From the NCBI RefSeq assembly GCF_002531755.2, contig NZ_CP034998.1:2542001-2606000 (forward strand): a DNA stretch of 64,000 nucleotides, in the 5' to 3' direction. The position numbers were made by a program, and so were the translations under genes. Positions 26,076 to 34,502 of the stretch are shown here, one piece after another; positions within the stretch are counted from its first letter, which is position 1; the number at the start of each line of letters is the position of its first letter. Below the pieces are notes generated by a model. It searched no databases, was not told the DNA's origin, and saw only the letters and a program-made list of their open reading frames with translations. The DNA is from Rhizobium acidisoli. Lineage in GTDB: Bacteria > Pseudomonadota > Alphaproteobacteria > Rhizobiales > Rhizobiaceae.

Positions 26076-27203
26076 TCAGCGCACGATCGTCAGCGTCTCC
26101 GCCGCGCGTGTGATCGCCGTATAAAGCCAGCGTTCCCGCGTATCGCGAAACGCCCAGCTCTCGTCGAAGAGCACGACGTCGTTCCATTGTGAACCCTGCG
26201 CCTTGTGAACGGTCAGCGCATAGCCGTAGTCGAACTCGTCGTAGCGCTTGCGGGTATTCCAGGGGATTTCCCCTTCGACATCCTCGAAGGCCTGTTTCAG
26301 GAGCTTGATCTTGGCAGCGCCACGATCCATGTCGTCGTCTTCGGGCCGGACGAGAAGATTGATGCCGGGCTTCGTCGTTTCCTTGGACGAGGTCATCACC
26401 TGCCAGAGCGAGCCGTTGAGCAGGCCCTTGGCCGGATCGTTGCGGAGGCAGACGAGTTTGTCGCCGGTCTGCGGATACTCGGCATTGAAGCCTTTCAACT
26501 CGCGCAGGCGCTGATTGTAGCGCCGCCGCGTCCTGTTGGTGCCGACGAGTACCTGGTCGGCTTTCATCACGAGATCCTGCGTCACCTCGTTCTTCGAGAT
26601 CACCTTGGCCGTGCCGTAGTCGCCGTACATCACCTCATTGCCCTCGCGCACCTGCATGGCGAGCTTGATGATCGGATTGTCACGGGCCTGCCGGTGAATA
26701 TCGGTGAGCAGATAATCCGGATCCTGATTGGTGAAGTAACCGCCGCCGCTGACCGGCGGCAGCTGGCCGGGATCGCCGAGCACCAGGATCGGCGTGCCGA
26801 AGCTCATCAGATCCCTGCCGAGAGCCTCGTCCACCATCGAGCATTCGTCGACGATGATCAGCGCCGCCTTGGCGACCGGGCTTTGCCGGTTGATCGAAAA
26901 CATCGGTGCGATCGAGGTCTTGCCGGTTTCCTCGTCCTCCACCGCCTCCTCGCCGCGTGGGCGGTAGATCAGCGAATGGATCGTCTTGGCGTTGGAAGCG
27001 CCGCGCGAGCGCAGCACTTGTGCGGCCTTACCGGTGAAGGCGGCAAACAGCACGTCGCCGTCGACATTCTCGGCGAAATGCTTGGCAAGCGTCGTCTTCC
27101 CCGTTCCGGCATAGCCGAACAGGCGAAAGAGCGGCGAGCGCCCTTCATTCAGCCATTTCGAAACAGCCTTGAGGGCTTCGTCTTGTTGCGGCGCAAATTG
27201 CAT
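26076..27203 (-). CDS. RecD-like ATP-dependent DNA helicase (AAA_30/UvrD_C_2)
   Basis: The 375-residue superfamily 1B helicase has Walker A GYAGTGKTTLAKHF near 28-41, TGKAAQVLRSRGASNAKTIHSLIY (motif Ia region), Walker B IIVDECSMVD, VLGDPGQLPPV (motif III) and C-terminal ALTVHKAQGSQWNDVVLF and LYTAITRA (motifs V and VI). It is shorter than RecD2 and lacks the N-terminal extension. Such proteins in alphaproteobacteria stand alone and are taken to act in DNA repair or replication-fork processing. No partner is encoded nearby. Confidence 0.92.
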   Translation of the reverse strand: MQFAPQQDEALKAVSKWLNEGRSPLFRLFGYAGTGKTTLAKHFAENVDGDVLFAAFTGKAAQVLRSRGASNAKTIHSLIYRPRGEEAVEDEETGKTSIAPMFSINRQSPVAKAALIIVDECSMVDEALGRDLMSFGTPILVLGDPGQLPPVSGGGYFTNQDPDYLLTDIHRQARDNPIIKLAMQVREGNEVMYGDYGTAKVISKNEVTQDLVMKADQVLVGTNRTRRRYNQRLRELKGFNAEYPQTGDKLVCLRNDPAKGLLNGSLWQVMTSSKETTKPGINLLVRPEDDDMDRGAAKIKLLKQAFEDVEGEIPWNTRKRYDEFDYGYALTVHKAQGSQWNDVVLFDESWAFRDTRERWLYTAITRAAETLTIVR

Positions 27204-27273
27204 GATGGGACGACTTGGCAGGATTCGCGGGCGTTAGGCAAGGCGGAAAACCGCAAATCGCCCGGCGGGACGA

Positions 27274-28200
27274 TCATCCCTCCCAGCGACGGTCCAAGCC
27301 GCTTGCGCACATCGACGGATCCCGCCCGATGGCATCGGTCAGAAAATCCAGAACCGTCTTGACGCGCAGCGGCATGTTTCGCCGCGAGGGGTAGACAACG
27401 GTGATCGGCAGGCGGCTCGGCTGGAAATCCTCCATCACGGGGATCAGCCGGCCGGCGATAATATCGGGCACGGCGATGATATGGGAAAGCACCGCCAGGC
27501 CCGCGCCGGCAAGGGCTGCCCTGTGAATGGCGACGGCACTGCAGGCGGTCAGCCGCGGCGAGATCCGAACTGAAATGTCTTCGGAGCCGTTGGAGAACGA
27601 CCATGTCGCGGCATCGCCCGCCCTGTTGTAGCACAGGCATTCATGGTCCTTGATGTCCTTCGGCGTCCGCGGCGGCGCCTTGCGCGCGAGATAGGCGGGC
27701 GATGCGACGAGGAAGGCCGTCGTCCAGCCGATCCGGCGGCAGACGAGGCTGCTGTCGGCGACCGAGCCGAGGCGCACTTCGAGGTCGAGACGCTCCTCGA
27801 TCATATCGGAACTCTGCTCCCTGAAGAGCAGTTCGACGGAAAGTTTCGGGTGGGCGGCAAGAAGATCGCCCAGCTGCTCGCTGAGATAGAGGCCGAGCGG
27901 TGCCGGAACACTGAGCCTGACCTTCCCGGAAGCCATGACGCCGTCCGATCCAGTAGCATCGCCGAGCTCCTCCACTGCTTCGAGAATTCTGAGCGCCATC
28001 GGCAGCATGCGCTCCCCCTCCGCCGTCAGCGACAGGCCGCTCGTCGTGCGGTGCAGGAGGCGCGTGTTGAAATGACCCTCAAGGGCTGCGACCTGCCGCG
28101 AGACCGCCGGCTGCGTCACGTCGAGATCGTGCGCCGCCGCCGAAAACGAGCCCGTCTCCACGACGCGCTGGAAGGTCCGCAATGCCGAAACGATATCCAT
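27274..28200 (-). CDS. LysR family regulator
   Basis: The 308 residues have the N-terminal winged HTH (IVSALRTFQRVVETGSFSAAAHDLDVTQPAVSRQVAALEGHFNTRLLHRTTSGLSLTAEG) and a periplasmic-binding-like effector domain. It is divergent from the carboxymuconolactone decarboxylase-like gene across 132 bases containing GGATA/TATCC dyads, and probably regulates that three-gene cluster. Confidence 0.94.
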   Translation of the reverse strand: MDIVSALRTFQRVVETGSFSAAAHDLDVTQPAVSRQVAALEGHFNTRLLHRTTSGLSLTAEGERMLPMALRILEAVEELGDATGSDGVMASGKVRLSVPAPLGLYLSEQLGDLLAAHPKLSVELLFREQSSDMIEERLDLEVRLGSVADSSLVCRRIGWTTAFLVASPAYLARKAPPRTPKDIKDHECLCYNRAGDAATWSFSNGSEDISVRISPRLTACSAVAIHRAALAGAGLAVLSHIIAVPDIIAGRLIPVMEDFQPSRLPITVVYPSRRNMPLRVKTVLDFLTDAIGRDPSMCASGLDRRWEG

Positions 28201-28278
28201 CCCCCGCCCCTCATACTTTTGCGCATAGGCTTTATGCAGCCAAACTAGGCTGGAATGGCTTTACAGTCCAGCAATTAC

Positions 28279-28314
28279 GGATATCTTTTATCCATAAGGA
28301 TATCAAATATCCTT
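28279..28314. promoter_or_regulatory. two adjacent dyads, candidate LysR operator
   Basis: GGATA-TCTTT-TATCC (28279-28293) is followed by AAGGATAT-CAA-ATATCCTT (28296-28314), both built on the same half-site. They lie 19-54 bases upstream of the start at 28333 in the LysR divergent region, where LysR proteins normally bind. Confidence 0.5.
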
Positions 28315-28332
28315 AATTAAAGGAGAGACGAC

Positions 28333-28812
28333 ATGACCCAGCGATTGAACTACGCCCAGCAGTCCCCCGAGCTTTTCAAGAAGTTCATGGAATTCAGCAT
28401 GGCATTGCGCAGCAGCGTGATCGACGAGAAGCTTCAGGCCCTGATCGAGATCCGCGCTTCGCAGATCAACGAATGCGGCTTTTGCCTCGACATGCATGTG
28501 AAGCAGGCAAAGATCCATGGCGAAACGGAACTGCGGCTCCATCACGTCGCCATCTGGCGGGAATCGAACCTCTTCGTCCCCCGCGAGCGTGCAGCCCTTG
28601 CCTGGACCGAAGCGTTGACGAAACTTCCAGAAGGCGGCATTCCCGACGAGATTTACGAACGGGTTCGCGGCCAGCTTTCCGAAAAGGAAATCTCCGACCT
28701 GACCTTCGTCGTCATGGCCATCAATGCCTGGAACCGCGTCAATGTCGGCTTCAAAACCGTTCCCGGTTCGGCCGACAAGGCCTACGGCCTCGACAAGGCC
28801 GGCTTGAACTAA
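28333..28812 (+). CDS. carboxymuconolactone decarboxylase family (AhpD-like) protein
   Basis: The 159-residue all-helical CMD-fold protein has the redox motif ECGFCLDMH (C48, C51, H55), the AhpD-type CxxC with its downstream histidine. That points to peroxidase or disulfide-exchange chemistry rather than true decarboxylation. A strong AAAGGAGAG ribosome site precedes the start. It is the first gene of CMD-SDR-cupin, probably under the divergent LysR regulator. Confidence 0.93.
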   Translation: MTQRLNYAQQSPELFKKFMEFSMALRSSVIDEKLQALIEIRASQINECGFCLDMHVKQAKIHGETELRLHHVAIWRESNLFVPRERAALAWTEALTKLPEGGIPDEIYERVRGQLSEKEISDLTFVVMAINAWNRVNVGFKTVPGSADKAYGLDKAGLN

Positions 28813-28880
28813 GCTCCACAATTCATTGAGAAGATTCACCTTTGACGCTGCCGCACCCCGGCAGCGAACGGAGATCTGTT

Positions 28881-29636
28881 ATGAAAATCGTTGTCATCGG
28901 CGGAACCGGCCTCATCGGTTCAAAAACTGTCGAACGCCTGCGCCAGAAGGGACATGAGGTGATTGCTGCCTCGCCGAACTCAGGCGTCAATACGATCACG
29001 GGAGAAGGACTGGCAGCGGCGCTCGAGGGCGCGGAAGTCGTGCTCGACCTTGCCAATTCACCCTCCTTCGAAGACAAGGCCGTTCTCGAATTCTTCGAGA
29101 TCTCGGGGCGCAATCTTCTCGCCGCCGAGAAGATTGCTGGCGTCAAGCACCATATCGCGCTCTCCGTCGTCGGCACCGAGCGGCTGCAGGACAGCGGCTA
29201 TTTCCGCGGCAAGCTCGCCCAGGAAAAGCTGATCAAGGCGTCGGGCATTCCCTATACCATCGTGCATTCGACGCAGTTCATGGAATTCCTGAACGGCATC
29301 GCCCAGTCCGGCACCATCGGCCAGACGGTTCGCCTGTCGCCGGCCTTTGTGCAGCCGATCGCCTCCGACGATGTCGCCGACGCCATGGCTGACGTGGCGC
29401 TGTCGGCCCCCGCCAACGCCACGATCGAAATATCAGGTCCGGAACGGGCGCGGTTGAGCGAACTCGTCGCCCGATATCTGAAGGCCATAAAAGACCCGCG
29501 CATCGTCGAGGCCGATCCGGAAGCGAAATATTTCGGCGTCCGGCTCAACGACCAGTCGCTCGTTTCCGACGACAACCCGCGGCTCGGTTCGATCACCTTC
29601 GAACAATGGTTCGCAAAATCCGCCCAGCCGAAGTGA
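28881..29636 (+). CDS. NmrA-like SDR family NAD(P)-binding protein
   Basis: The 251 residues begin MKIVVIGGTGLIGSKTVERLRQKGHEV, a Rossmann GxxGxxG motif. Further text is VVLDLANSPSFEDKAVLEFFEISGRNLLAAEKIAGVKHHIALSVVGTERL, YFRGKLAQEKLIKASGIPYTIVHSTQFMEF and the substrate-side VQPIASDDVADAMADVA. It is an atypical SDR likely reducing or sensing small electrophiles. The start at 28881 follows GGAGATCTGTT. It is the second gene of the CMD-SDR-cupin cluster, 68 bases after the first. Confidence 0.9.
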   Translation: MKIVVIGGTGLIGSKTVERLRQKGHEVIAASPNSGVNTITGEGLAAALEGAEVVLDLANSPSFEDKAVLEFFEISGRNLLAAEKIAGVKHHIALSVVGTERLQDSGYFRGKLAQEKLIKASGIPYTIVHSTQFMEFLNGIAQSGTIGQTVRLSPAFVQPIASDDVADAMADVALSAPANATIEISGPERARLSELVARYLKAIKDPRIVEADPEAKYFGVRLNDQSLVSDDNPRLGSITFEQWFAKSAQPK

Positions 29637-29696
29637 TTTTGGCCCGGGACGCGGCCACCGCGCCCGTCCTCCCACCCAGCAAAAATGGAGATTCCA

Positions 29697-30113
29697 ATGA
29701 TCAGAGCATCGATCCTCGCCGCTGCCCTCACCTGCCTGGCGGCCACCGGCGCCGGCGCTGCCGACAATAGCAAATCTGCCAAGGTCACCCTCGTCTACGA
29801 GCACGAGCTTCCGAACGTGCCGGGCAAGAGCATCAAGGGCGTGCTGGTCGAATACGGCCCGGGCGGCTTCTCCGACGGCCATACCCATCCCGACTCGGCC
29901 TTCATCTACGCCACCGTGCTCGAAGGCGCGATCCGCAGCCAGGTCAATGACGGCCCGGTCAAGGTCTATCAGGCCGGCGAGAGCTTCTCGGAAATGCCGG
30001 GCGACCGCCACGGCGTCAGCGCCAACGGCAGCGAAACGAAGCCCGCCCGCCTGCTTGCCGTGTTCGTCGTCGACACCGACCAGAAAGAGCTGACCTATCC
30101 CCTCAACAAGTAA
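29697..30113 (+). CDS. secreted cupin-domain protein
   Basis: The 138 residues have a signal peptide (MIRASILAAALTCLAATGAGAADN) followed by one cupin barrel. Metal-ligand motif 1 is GGFSDGHTHPDSAFIYATVLEG and motif 2 is YQAGESFSEMPGDRHGVSAN, with His residues in the expected places. It is probably periplasmic. As third gene of the LysR-linked CMD-SDR-cupin group it may handle the same small molecule. The exact reaction is unknown. Confidence 0.9.
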   Translation: MIRASILAAALTCLAATGAGAADNSKSAKVTLVYEHELPNVPGKSIKGVLVEYGPGGFSDGHTHPDSAFIYATVLEGAIRSQVNDGPVKVYQAGESFSEMPGDRHGVSANGSETKPARLLAVFVVDTDQKELTYPLNK

Positions 30114-30207
30114 GGGCCGCCAAACCCGTCCGCGCGGGGCCGATGCTTGCGCGGACGGCCGACATGCCCAATCATGTGCCGCCCACCCCTCCCGGAGACA
30201 GAAAGAG

Positions 30208-31686
30208 ATGATCTACGACACGCTCTTCGGCAAGCCACTGATATCCCTGATAACAGTCGGCTTTGCCGGTATCGTCGTCTGGCACCTGCTTTCCCGCCAG
30301 CGGCCGACGACGCGGCTGGTGGTGCAGATCGTCTTCTTTGGCTTAATGACGCTGATCCTCGTCGGCAGCGGCATCGAACCTCATCGGTTTCAAGGATATG
30401 GGTCCGAGGATCCGCAGGCCTTGCTTGTCGTTGTCGCGAAAACGCTCTGGTGGATTCATCTCGCATGGGCTGTCATCGGTTTTATCAGGCTGTATCTGGT
30501 TCTGGAAGGCAGTCCCCGAGAGGCCCGCCTGCTCCAGGATCTCGTTATCGGCGTCGTCTATATCGGTATGGCCCTGTCGGTTCTGGCCTTCGTCTTCGGC
30601 GTGCCGATCGGCACCCTCGTTGCCACCTCGGGCGTGGTCGCCATCATTCTCGGCCTTGCGCTCCAGAACACGCTCGCCGACGTTTTCTCCGGCATCGCGC
30701 TGACACTCGGCCGGCCTTATGTCATCGGCGACTGGATTCTTTTGAGCGATGGTACGGAAGGGCGCGTCGTCGAGAGCAACTGGCGCGCGACGCATATCCT
30801 GACCAGCGCCAACAATATCGTCGTTCTACCGAACAGTTTTCTCGCCAAGCTCGGCCTGACGAATGTCAGCCGGCCGGACGAGAGCCATCTGCTGATCCTC
30901 ACCATCCGCATCGCTCCGACACGGATGCCGGCATCGGTCCGCCAAGTCATGTTATCGGCGCTGACGAGCTGCAATTCGATCGTGCGCGACCCGCCGCCAG
31001 TCGTCGCATTGAAAGGGCTGGACGCCACCGCCCTCGAAGTCGAACTGCAATTCCGGGTGACGAGCCCGAGCCGGCGTGTCCAGGCGCGCAACGAGGTGCT
31101 CGATCTCGTCTATCGCCACTGCAAATCCGCCGGCCTGCTTCTCGCCGTTCCGGCGGCGGCCTCGGTGCTGACGGGCGATCTGCCGACAGAAGAGAGCGCA
31201 CGACCGCCGCGGGTGACGCCGCTCGAACTGATCGAGGCCATTCCGATCTTTGCGACGCTGACGGCAGATGAAAAGCAGAAGCTTGCCGAGACCACTGCCA
31301 TTCGTGAATTCCGCAAGGGCGACGTGATCGTCCGGGAGAGCGACATGCTGCCGTCGCTGATGATGGTGCGGGCCGGCATTATTGCGGCGCGGCACGGCGA
31401 TGGGGAACGCGGGCGGCTCGCGCCAGGTGATTTTTTCGGAGAGACCGGGCTGCTCGCCGGCATGCAGGAAGTCTGCACGCTGGAGGCTCTGACCGCGGTG
31501 ACGGTCTATGAAATCGATCAGCAGGCCTTCGCCCCCTTGCTGAACCAGCGTCCGGCGCTGGCGGAAGAAATCGCCGAAGAACTCGCCAGCCGCGCGGAGC
31601 GTTTTCGCGACGCAGCCCTCCCGCCGGAACCCGCCCACAGCGCCCACGCCATTCTGAAAACCATCAGGACAATCTTCAGGGGGTAG
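30208..31686 (+). CDS. MscS-family mechanosensitive channel with C-terminal cNMP-like domain
   Basis: The 492 residues start with about four hydrophobic helices. The pore helix GVVAIILGLALQNTLADVFSGIALTLGRPYVIGDWI follows (about 135-180), then the MscS beta domain (GTEGRVVESNWRATHILTSANNIVVLPNSF) and, at about 345-475, a cyclic-nucleotide-binding fold (IFATLTADEKQKLAETTAIREFRKGDVIVRESD, then GDFFGETGLLAGMQEVCTLEALT). In that last cassette the arginine that contacts the cyclic phosphate in CAP/HCN domains is replaced (GMQEVC, E421 or nearby). The domain may therefore bind another ligand or none. It is convergent with the Rrf2 gene with zero gap. Confidence 0.92.
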   Translation: MIYDTLFGKPLISLITVGFAGIVVWHLLSRQRPTTRLVVQIVFFGLMTLILVGSGIEPHRFQGYGSEDPQALLVVVAKTLWWIHLAWAVIGFIRLYLVLEGSPREARLLQDLVIGVVYIGMALSVLAFVFGVPIGTLVATSGVVAIILGLALQNTLADVFSGIALTLGRPYVIGDWILLSDGTEGRVVESNWRATHILTSANNIVVLPNSFLAKLGLTNVSRPDESHLLILTIRIAPTRMPASVRQVMLSALTSCNSIVRDPPPVVALKGLDATALEVELQFRVTSPSRRVQARNEVLDLVYRHCKSAGLLLAVPAAASVLTGDLPTEESARPPRVTPLELIEAIPIFATLTADEKQKLAETTAIREFRKGDVIVRESDMLPSLMMVRAGIIAARHGDGERGRLAPGDFFGETGLLAGMQEVCTLEALTAVTVYEIDQQAFAPLLNQRPALAEEIAEELASRAERFRDAALPPEPAHSAHAILKTIRTIFRG

Positions 31687-32175
31687 TTAGCCGGCGCGCT
31701 TGAGCACCCATTCGAAGGTACTCCGCCAAAGCTCTGCAGGCACTTCCTCGGACAAGGTACCGACCAGATCGGACAGCCGGACGCGCCGCAGCGTATCGCG
31801 CCAGGCCTCGTCGGCTTCCCACATGATGCGGGCGACCGCGCAGGGCTTGCTGTCGCAATAGCCGGCCGGCCGGCAGGGATTGTTGTCGCGGATATTCGTG
31901 CAGGTGAAGCTGCGCGCCTTGCCCTCGACCGCTTCGACAATGTCGAGAAAATTGATCTCGGACGAGGGCCTGGCAAGCCGGTAACCGCCGCTCGGGCCGA
32001 GCGTTGTATCGACCAGCGATGCCTGCGAAAGGCTTTGCAGCGCCTTGGAGAGATATTCCTTCGGCAGGCCATGAAGCTCCGCGAGCGCCTTGGTGGAGAG
32101 ATACCTGCCCTCGGGCAGGCCCGCGAGAATGGCGCAACAGTGGAGCGCCCACTCGACCTGGCTTTTCAGGATCAT
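31687..32175 (-). CDS. Rrf2 family regulator with three clustered cysteines
   Basis: The 162-residue winged HTH protein reads LKSQVEWALHCCAILAGLPEGRYLSTKALAELHGLPKEYLSKALQSLSQASLVDTTLGPSGGYRLARP. The Rrf2 cluster-binding loop is CTNIRDNNPCRPAGYCDSKPC, with cysteines suited to an Fe-S cluster. It is not RirA, whose N-terminus differs. It may sense iron, NO or redox state. No obvious target shares its strand; the upstream intergenic region leads to the PF03640-type gene. Confidence 0.9.
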   Translation of the reverse strand: MILKSQVEWALHCCAILAGLPEGRYLSTKALAELHGLPKEYLSKALQSLSQASLVDTTLGPSGGYRLARPSSEINFLDIVEAVEGKARSFTCTNIRDNNPCRPAGYCDSKPCAVARIMWEADEAWRDTLRRVRLSDLVGTLSEEVPAELWRSTFEWVLKRAG

Positions 32176-32370
32176 TCAGCAACTCGCGTGATGGCTGGTT
32201 CTGCGAACGGAATTAAGGACACATCCTATCCGCAAATTGAAATGATGTAAACGACCCGCAAAAGCAGCGTGTTGCGGGAGTTGAAATCCTCCACGTTCGT
32301 GCCGGGCACAATCCTAAGAGCTTATTCACAGCGAATGATCCCCGCCCGCGATAAAACTCTGCCTGCATGC

Positions 32371-32396
32371 GGAATAATACCGCCTCGTCTCGTGTC
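32371..32396 (+). promoter_or_regulatory. candidate ECF-type promoter of the PF03640/sigma operon
   Basis: GGAATAATACC followed about 14 bases later by CGTGTC resembles ECF promoter layout (GGAAT-like -35, CGT-rich -10), 50-75 bases before the gene at 32447. The assignment is tentative because the promoter class of this sigma factor is unknown. Confidence 0.3.
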
Positions 32397-32446
32397 TCAT
32401 GTCAGGTATCGCAAAATTGCGTGCCCAATTCTCAAGGAGAGACATC

Positions 32447-32827
32447 ATGAAATCCGTGAAATTCCTGTCCGTCGTGGCCGCCGCAGCCCTCGCAGCGACC
32501 GCTGCTCTCGCAGCCGCTCCTGTCAAGGAAGTCGAATCCGCCAAGGGCAAGGTTCTTGCCGGCGAAAACGGCATGACCCTCTACACCTTCAAGAAGGACG
32601 CCAAGGGCGTTTCCAACTGCAATGACGATTGCGCCAAAAACTGGCCGCCGCTGATGGCCGCTTCCGATGCCAAGGCCGATGGTGCATATTCGATCATCGA
32701 CCGCAAGGATGGCAAGAAGCAATGGGCCAAGGACGGCATGCCGCTGTATTACTGGGTCAAGGACAAGAAGGCTGGCGACATCACCGGCGATGGCGTCGGC
32801 GGCAACTGGGAGCTTGCCAAGCCTTGA
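32447..32827 (+). CDS. secreted lipoprotein_15 (PF03640-type, COG4315) protein
   Basis: The 126 residues have a signal peptide (MKSVKFLSVVAAAALAATAALAAAP) and the paired motifs MTLYTFKKDAKGVSNCNDDCAKNWPPL and DGKKQWAKDGMPLYYWVKDKKAGDITGDGVGGNWELAKP, diagnostic of this small periplasmic family. The two cysteines may pair. The function is not established. It directly precedes an ECF sigma factor and its anti-sigma (20 bases), a conserved rhizobial order suggesting all three form one stress regulon. Confidence 0.93.
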   Translation: MKSVKFLSVVAAAALAATAALAAAPVKEVESAKGKVLAGENGMTLYTFKKDAKGVSNCNDDCAKNWPPLMAASDAKADGAYSIIDRKDGKKQWAKDGMPLYYWVKDKKAGDITGDGVGGNWELAKP

Positions 32828-32846
32828 TCATCAGAAAGCGGCTGGC

Positions 32847-33362
32847 GTGAAAACACCCGCACCGGAAAGTTTCGAGGGCCAGGTCCTGGCCCTCCTTCCC
32901 TCGCTCAGGCGCTATTCGCGCAGCCTGACGCGCTCGGATGCCGATGGCGAGGATCTGCTGCAAGACTGTGTCGAGAAGGTTCTGGCGCGCCGTGGCCAAT
33001 GGCGCGGCCTCAACCTGCGCGGCTGGGTCCTGACCATCATGACCAATCTTTACCGCAACGGCCGGCGCGGCAAGGCGCGCGACGGGCTGGTGGAGCTTGA
33101 CGCCGCCGGGGATATGGCCGCTCCCGAACCGCCGGCCGATCCGCTGGAGCGCGCGCGGCTCGATAACGCACTGAACAGCCTTTCGGAGGAGCACCGCGCC
33201 GTGCTGATGCTGGTGGTCATCGAAGGGTACACGTACAGCGAGGTTGCCGCTTCCCTCGACATTCCCATCGGCACCGTCATGTCCCGGCTGTCGCGCGCCC
33301 GCCAGCGCGTTGCCGAGAGGCTGAAGGCCGATAACGTCATTACGCTTCGGAGACCGAAATGA
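32847..33362 (+). CDS. ECF-family RNA polymerase sigma factor
   Basis: The 171 residues begin at a GTG (VKTPAPESFEGQVLALLPSLRRYSRSLTRSDADGEDLLQDCVEKVL, region 2). Region 4 is LNSLSEEHRAVLMLVVIEGYTYSEVAASLDIPIGTVMSRLSRARQRVAERL. The GTG at 32847 gives a normal-length N-terminus; the longer frame overlaps the preceding gene. The stop overlaps the anti-sigma start (ATGA), indicating coupled translation and 1:1 synthesis. Confidence 0.94.
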   Translation: MKTPAPESFEGQVLALLPSLRRYSRSLTRSDADGEDLLQDCVEKVLARRGQWRGLNLRGWVLTIMTNLYRNGRRGKARDGLVELDAAGDMAAPEPPADPLERARLDNALNSLSEEHRAVLMLVVIEGYTYSEVAASLDIPIGTVMSRLSRARQRVAERLKADNVITLRRPK

Positions 33363-34141
33363 ACGAAACCAACCCGATCGTCACCGAAGCCGATCTCCAC
33401 GCCTATGCCGACGGCCAACTGCCGGAAACTGCGCGTGCCCGCGTCGAAGCTTATCTTGCCGATAATGCGGACGACGCGGCGATGGTCGCCGAATGGCAGG
33501 CGCAGAATAGCGGCATCCGATCGCTGTTTGCCGGTTACGAGAAGGCAAAGGACACCGATCCACTGCTCGTAGCTCCCACACGCGCGGTCTCCTCTACACC
33601 GAAACGCTGGGCGATTGCCGCCGCGGCCCTCGTCGTCTTTGCGCTCGGCGCCGTCAGCGGCCATTATGGCCCGGCACTGCTGGAAAGGCCGGCATTGCAG
33701 CTTACCGGTTCAGAAACCTTGCCGAAACAGGCGGAGACCGCATTCATGGTCTACGCAGCCGAGGTTCGCCACCCGGTCGAGGTCTTCGCCGACGAGGAGG
33801 CCCATCTCGCCACCTGGCTCGGCAAGCGCCTCGCCATCCAGAACCTGAAGATCCCGAACCTGCAATCGCTCGGCTTCAAGCTGGTCGGCGGGCGCCTGCT
33901 GCCGGTCGATGACAGACCGGGCGCCATGTTCATGTATGAGAACCAGGCGGGCGAACGCCTGACCGTCATCGTCGGCCGCAACACGGAAAACCGCACGACG
34001 AGCTTCCGCTTCGCCTCATCGGGCAATCTTGAAACCTTCTACTGGATCGACGGCGAACTCGGTTATGCCGTCACCGGCGAAATCTCGCGTGAAACCCTGC
34101 GTGGTGTGGCCGAGGAATGCTACAGGCAATTCCCTTCGTGA
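33359..34141 (+). CDS. membrane anti-sigma factor
   Basis: The 260 residues start with a short zinc-less anti-sigma domain (VTEADLHAYADGQLPETARARVEAYLADNADDAAMVAEWQAQN) followed by one transmembrane helix (RWAIAAAALVVFALGAVSGHYG, about 81-102) and a periplasmic sensor of about 155 residues. It overlaps the sigma gene by 4 bases. It presumably holds the ECF sigma at the membrane until an envelope signal is received; the PF03640-type protein may be the signal or the target. Confidence 0.92.
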   Translation: MNETNPIVTEADLHAYADGQLPETARARVEAYLADNADDAAMVAEWQAQNSGIRSLFAGYEKAKDTDPLLVAPTRAVSSTPKRWAIAAAALVVFALGAVSGHYGPALLERPALQLTGSETLPKQAETAFMVYAAEVRHPVEVFADEEAHLATWLGKRLAIQNLKIPNLQSLGFKLVGGRLLPVDDRPGAMFMYENQAGERLTVIVGRNTENRTTSFRFASSGNLETFYWIDGELGYAVTGEISRETLRGVAEECYRQFPS

Positions 34142-34144
34142 AAA

Positions 34145-34501
34145 TCAGCGCAGCGGATCGTTGGCAAGTTCGATCGGCTGCCCGTGCGGCGTGGCTTCGG
34201 CCGCCCGCTGCCAGCTCTGCTGCAGGTCGAGGATGACGGATGCATCCGCTATGCCGCGCCTGACGAGCAGTTCGGAAAGGGCCGCCACCCAACAGTCGAA
34301 ATAATCGCTGCCGTCGCCAGCGCGGCCGGGCTTATGCAACTCCTTGGACAGTGCCTCGGCCCATTCGCTCCAGGCGAACAGCCCCTTCTCATGCAGATGC
34401 ACCGTCATGGCGAAAGCGTCCGCCGCCCAAGGCTCGGGAAAAACCGGGTCATCTTCGGGCGACCTCGGCAACCCAAGCGATTGCGCCAGCTGAGACGGCA
34501 T
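34145..34501 (-). CDS. nitrile hydratase accessory protein (P14K/activator type)
   Basis: The 118 residues have the family pattern DPVFPEPWAADAFAMTVHLHEKGLFAWSEWAEALSKELHK and DYFDCWVAALSELLVRRG. This is the small chaperone that exchanges or loads cobalt into the alpha subunit. The start at 34501 (TGAGATG junction) sits one base after the beta stop codon; a longer start at 34534 would overlap beta. It is the third gene of the alpha-beta-accessory operon. Confidence 0.9.
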   Translation of the reverse strand: MPSQLAQSLGLPRSPEDDPVFPEPWAADAFAMTVHLHEKGLFAWSEWAEALSKELHKPGRAGDGSDYFDCWVAALSELLVRRGIADASVILDLQQSWQRAAEATPHGQPIELANDPLR

Positions 34502-34502
34502 C

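Noticed and set aside
30147..31271. 374-codon frame overlapping the MscS-cNMP gene
   Set aside because: Same-strand shadow in another frame, Arg/Pro-rich; the channel frame has clear motifs throughout.
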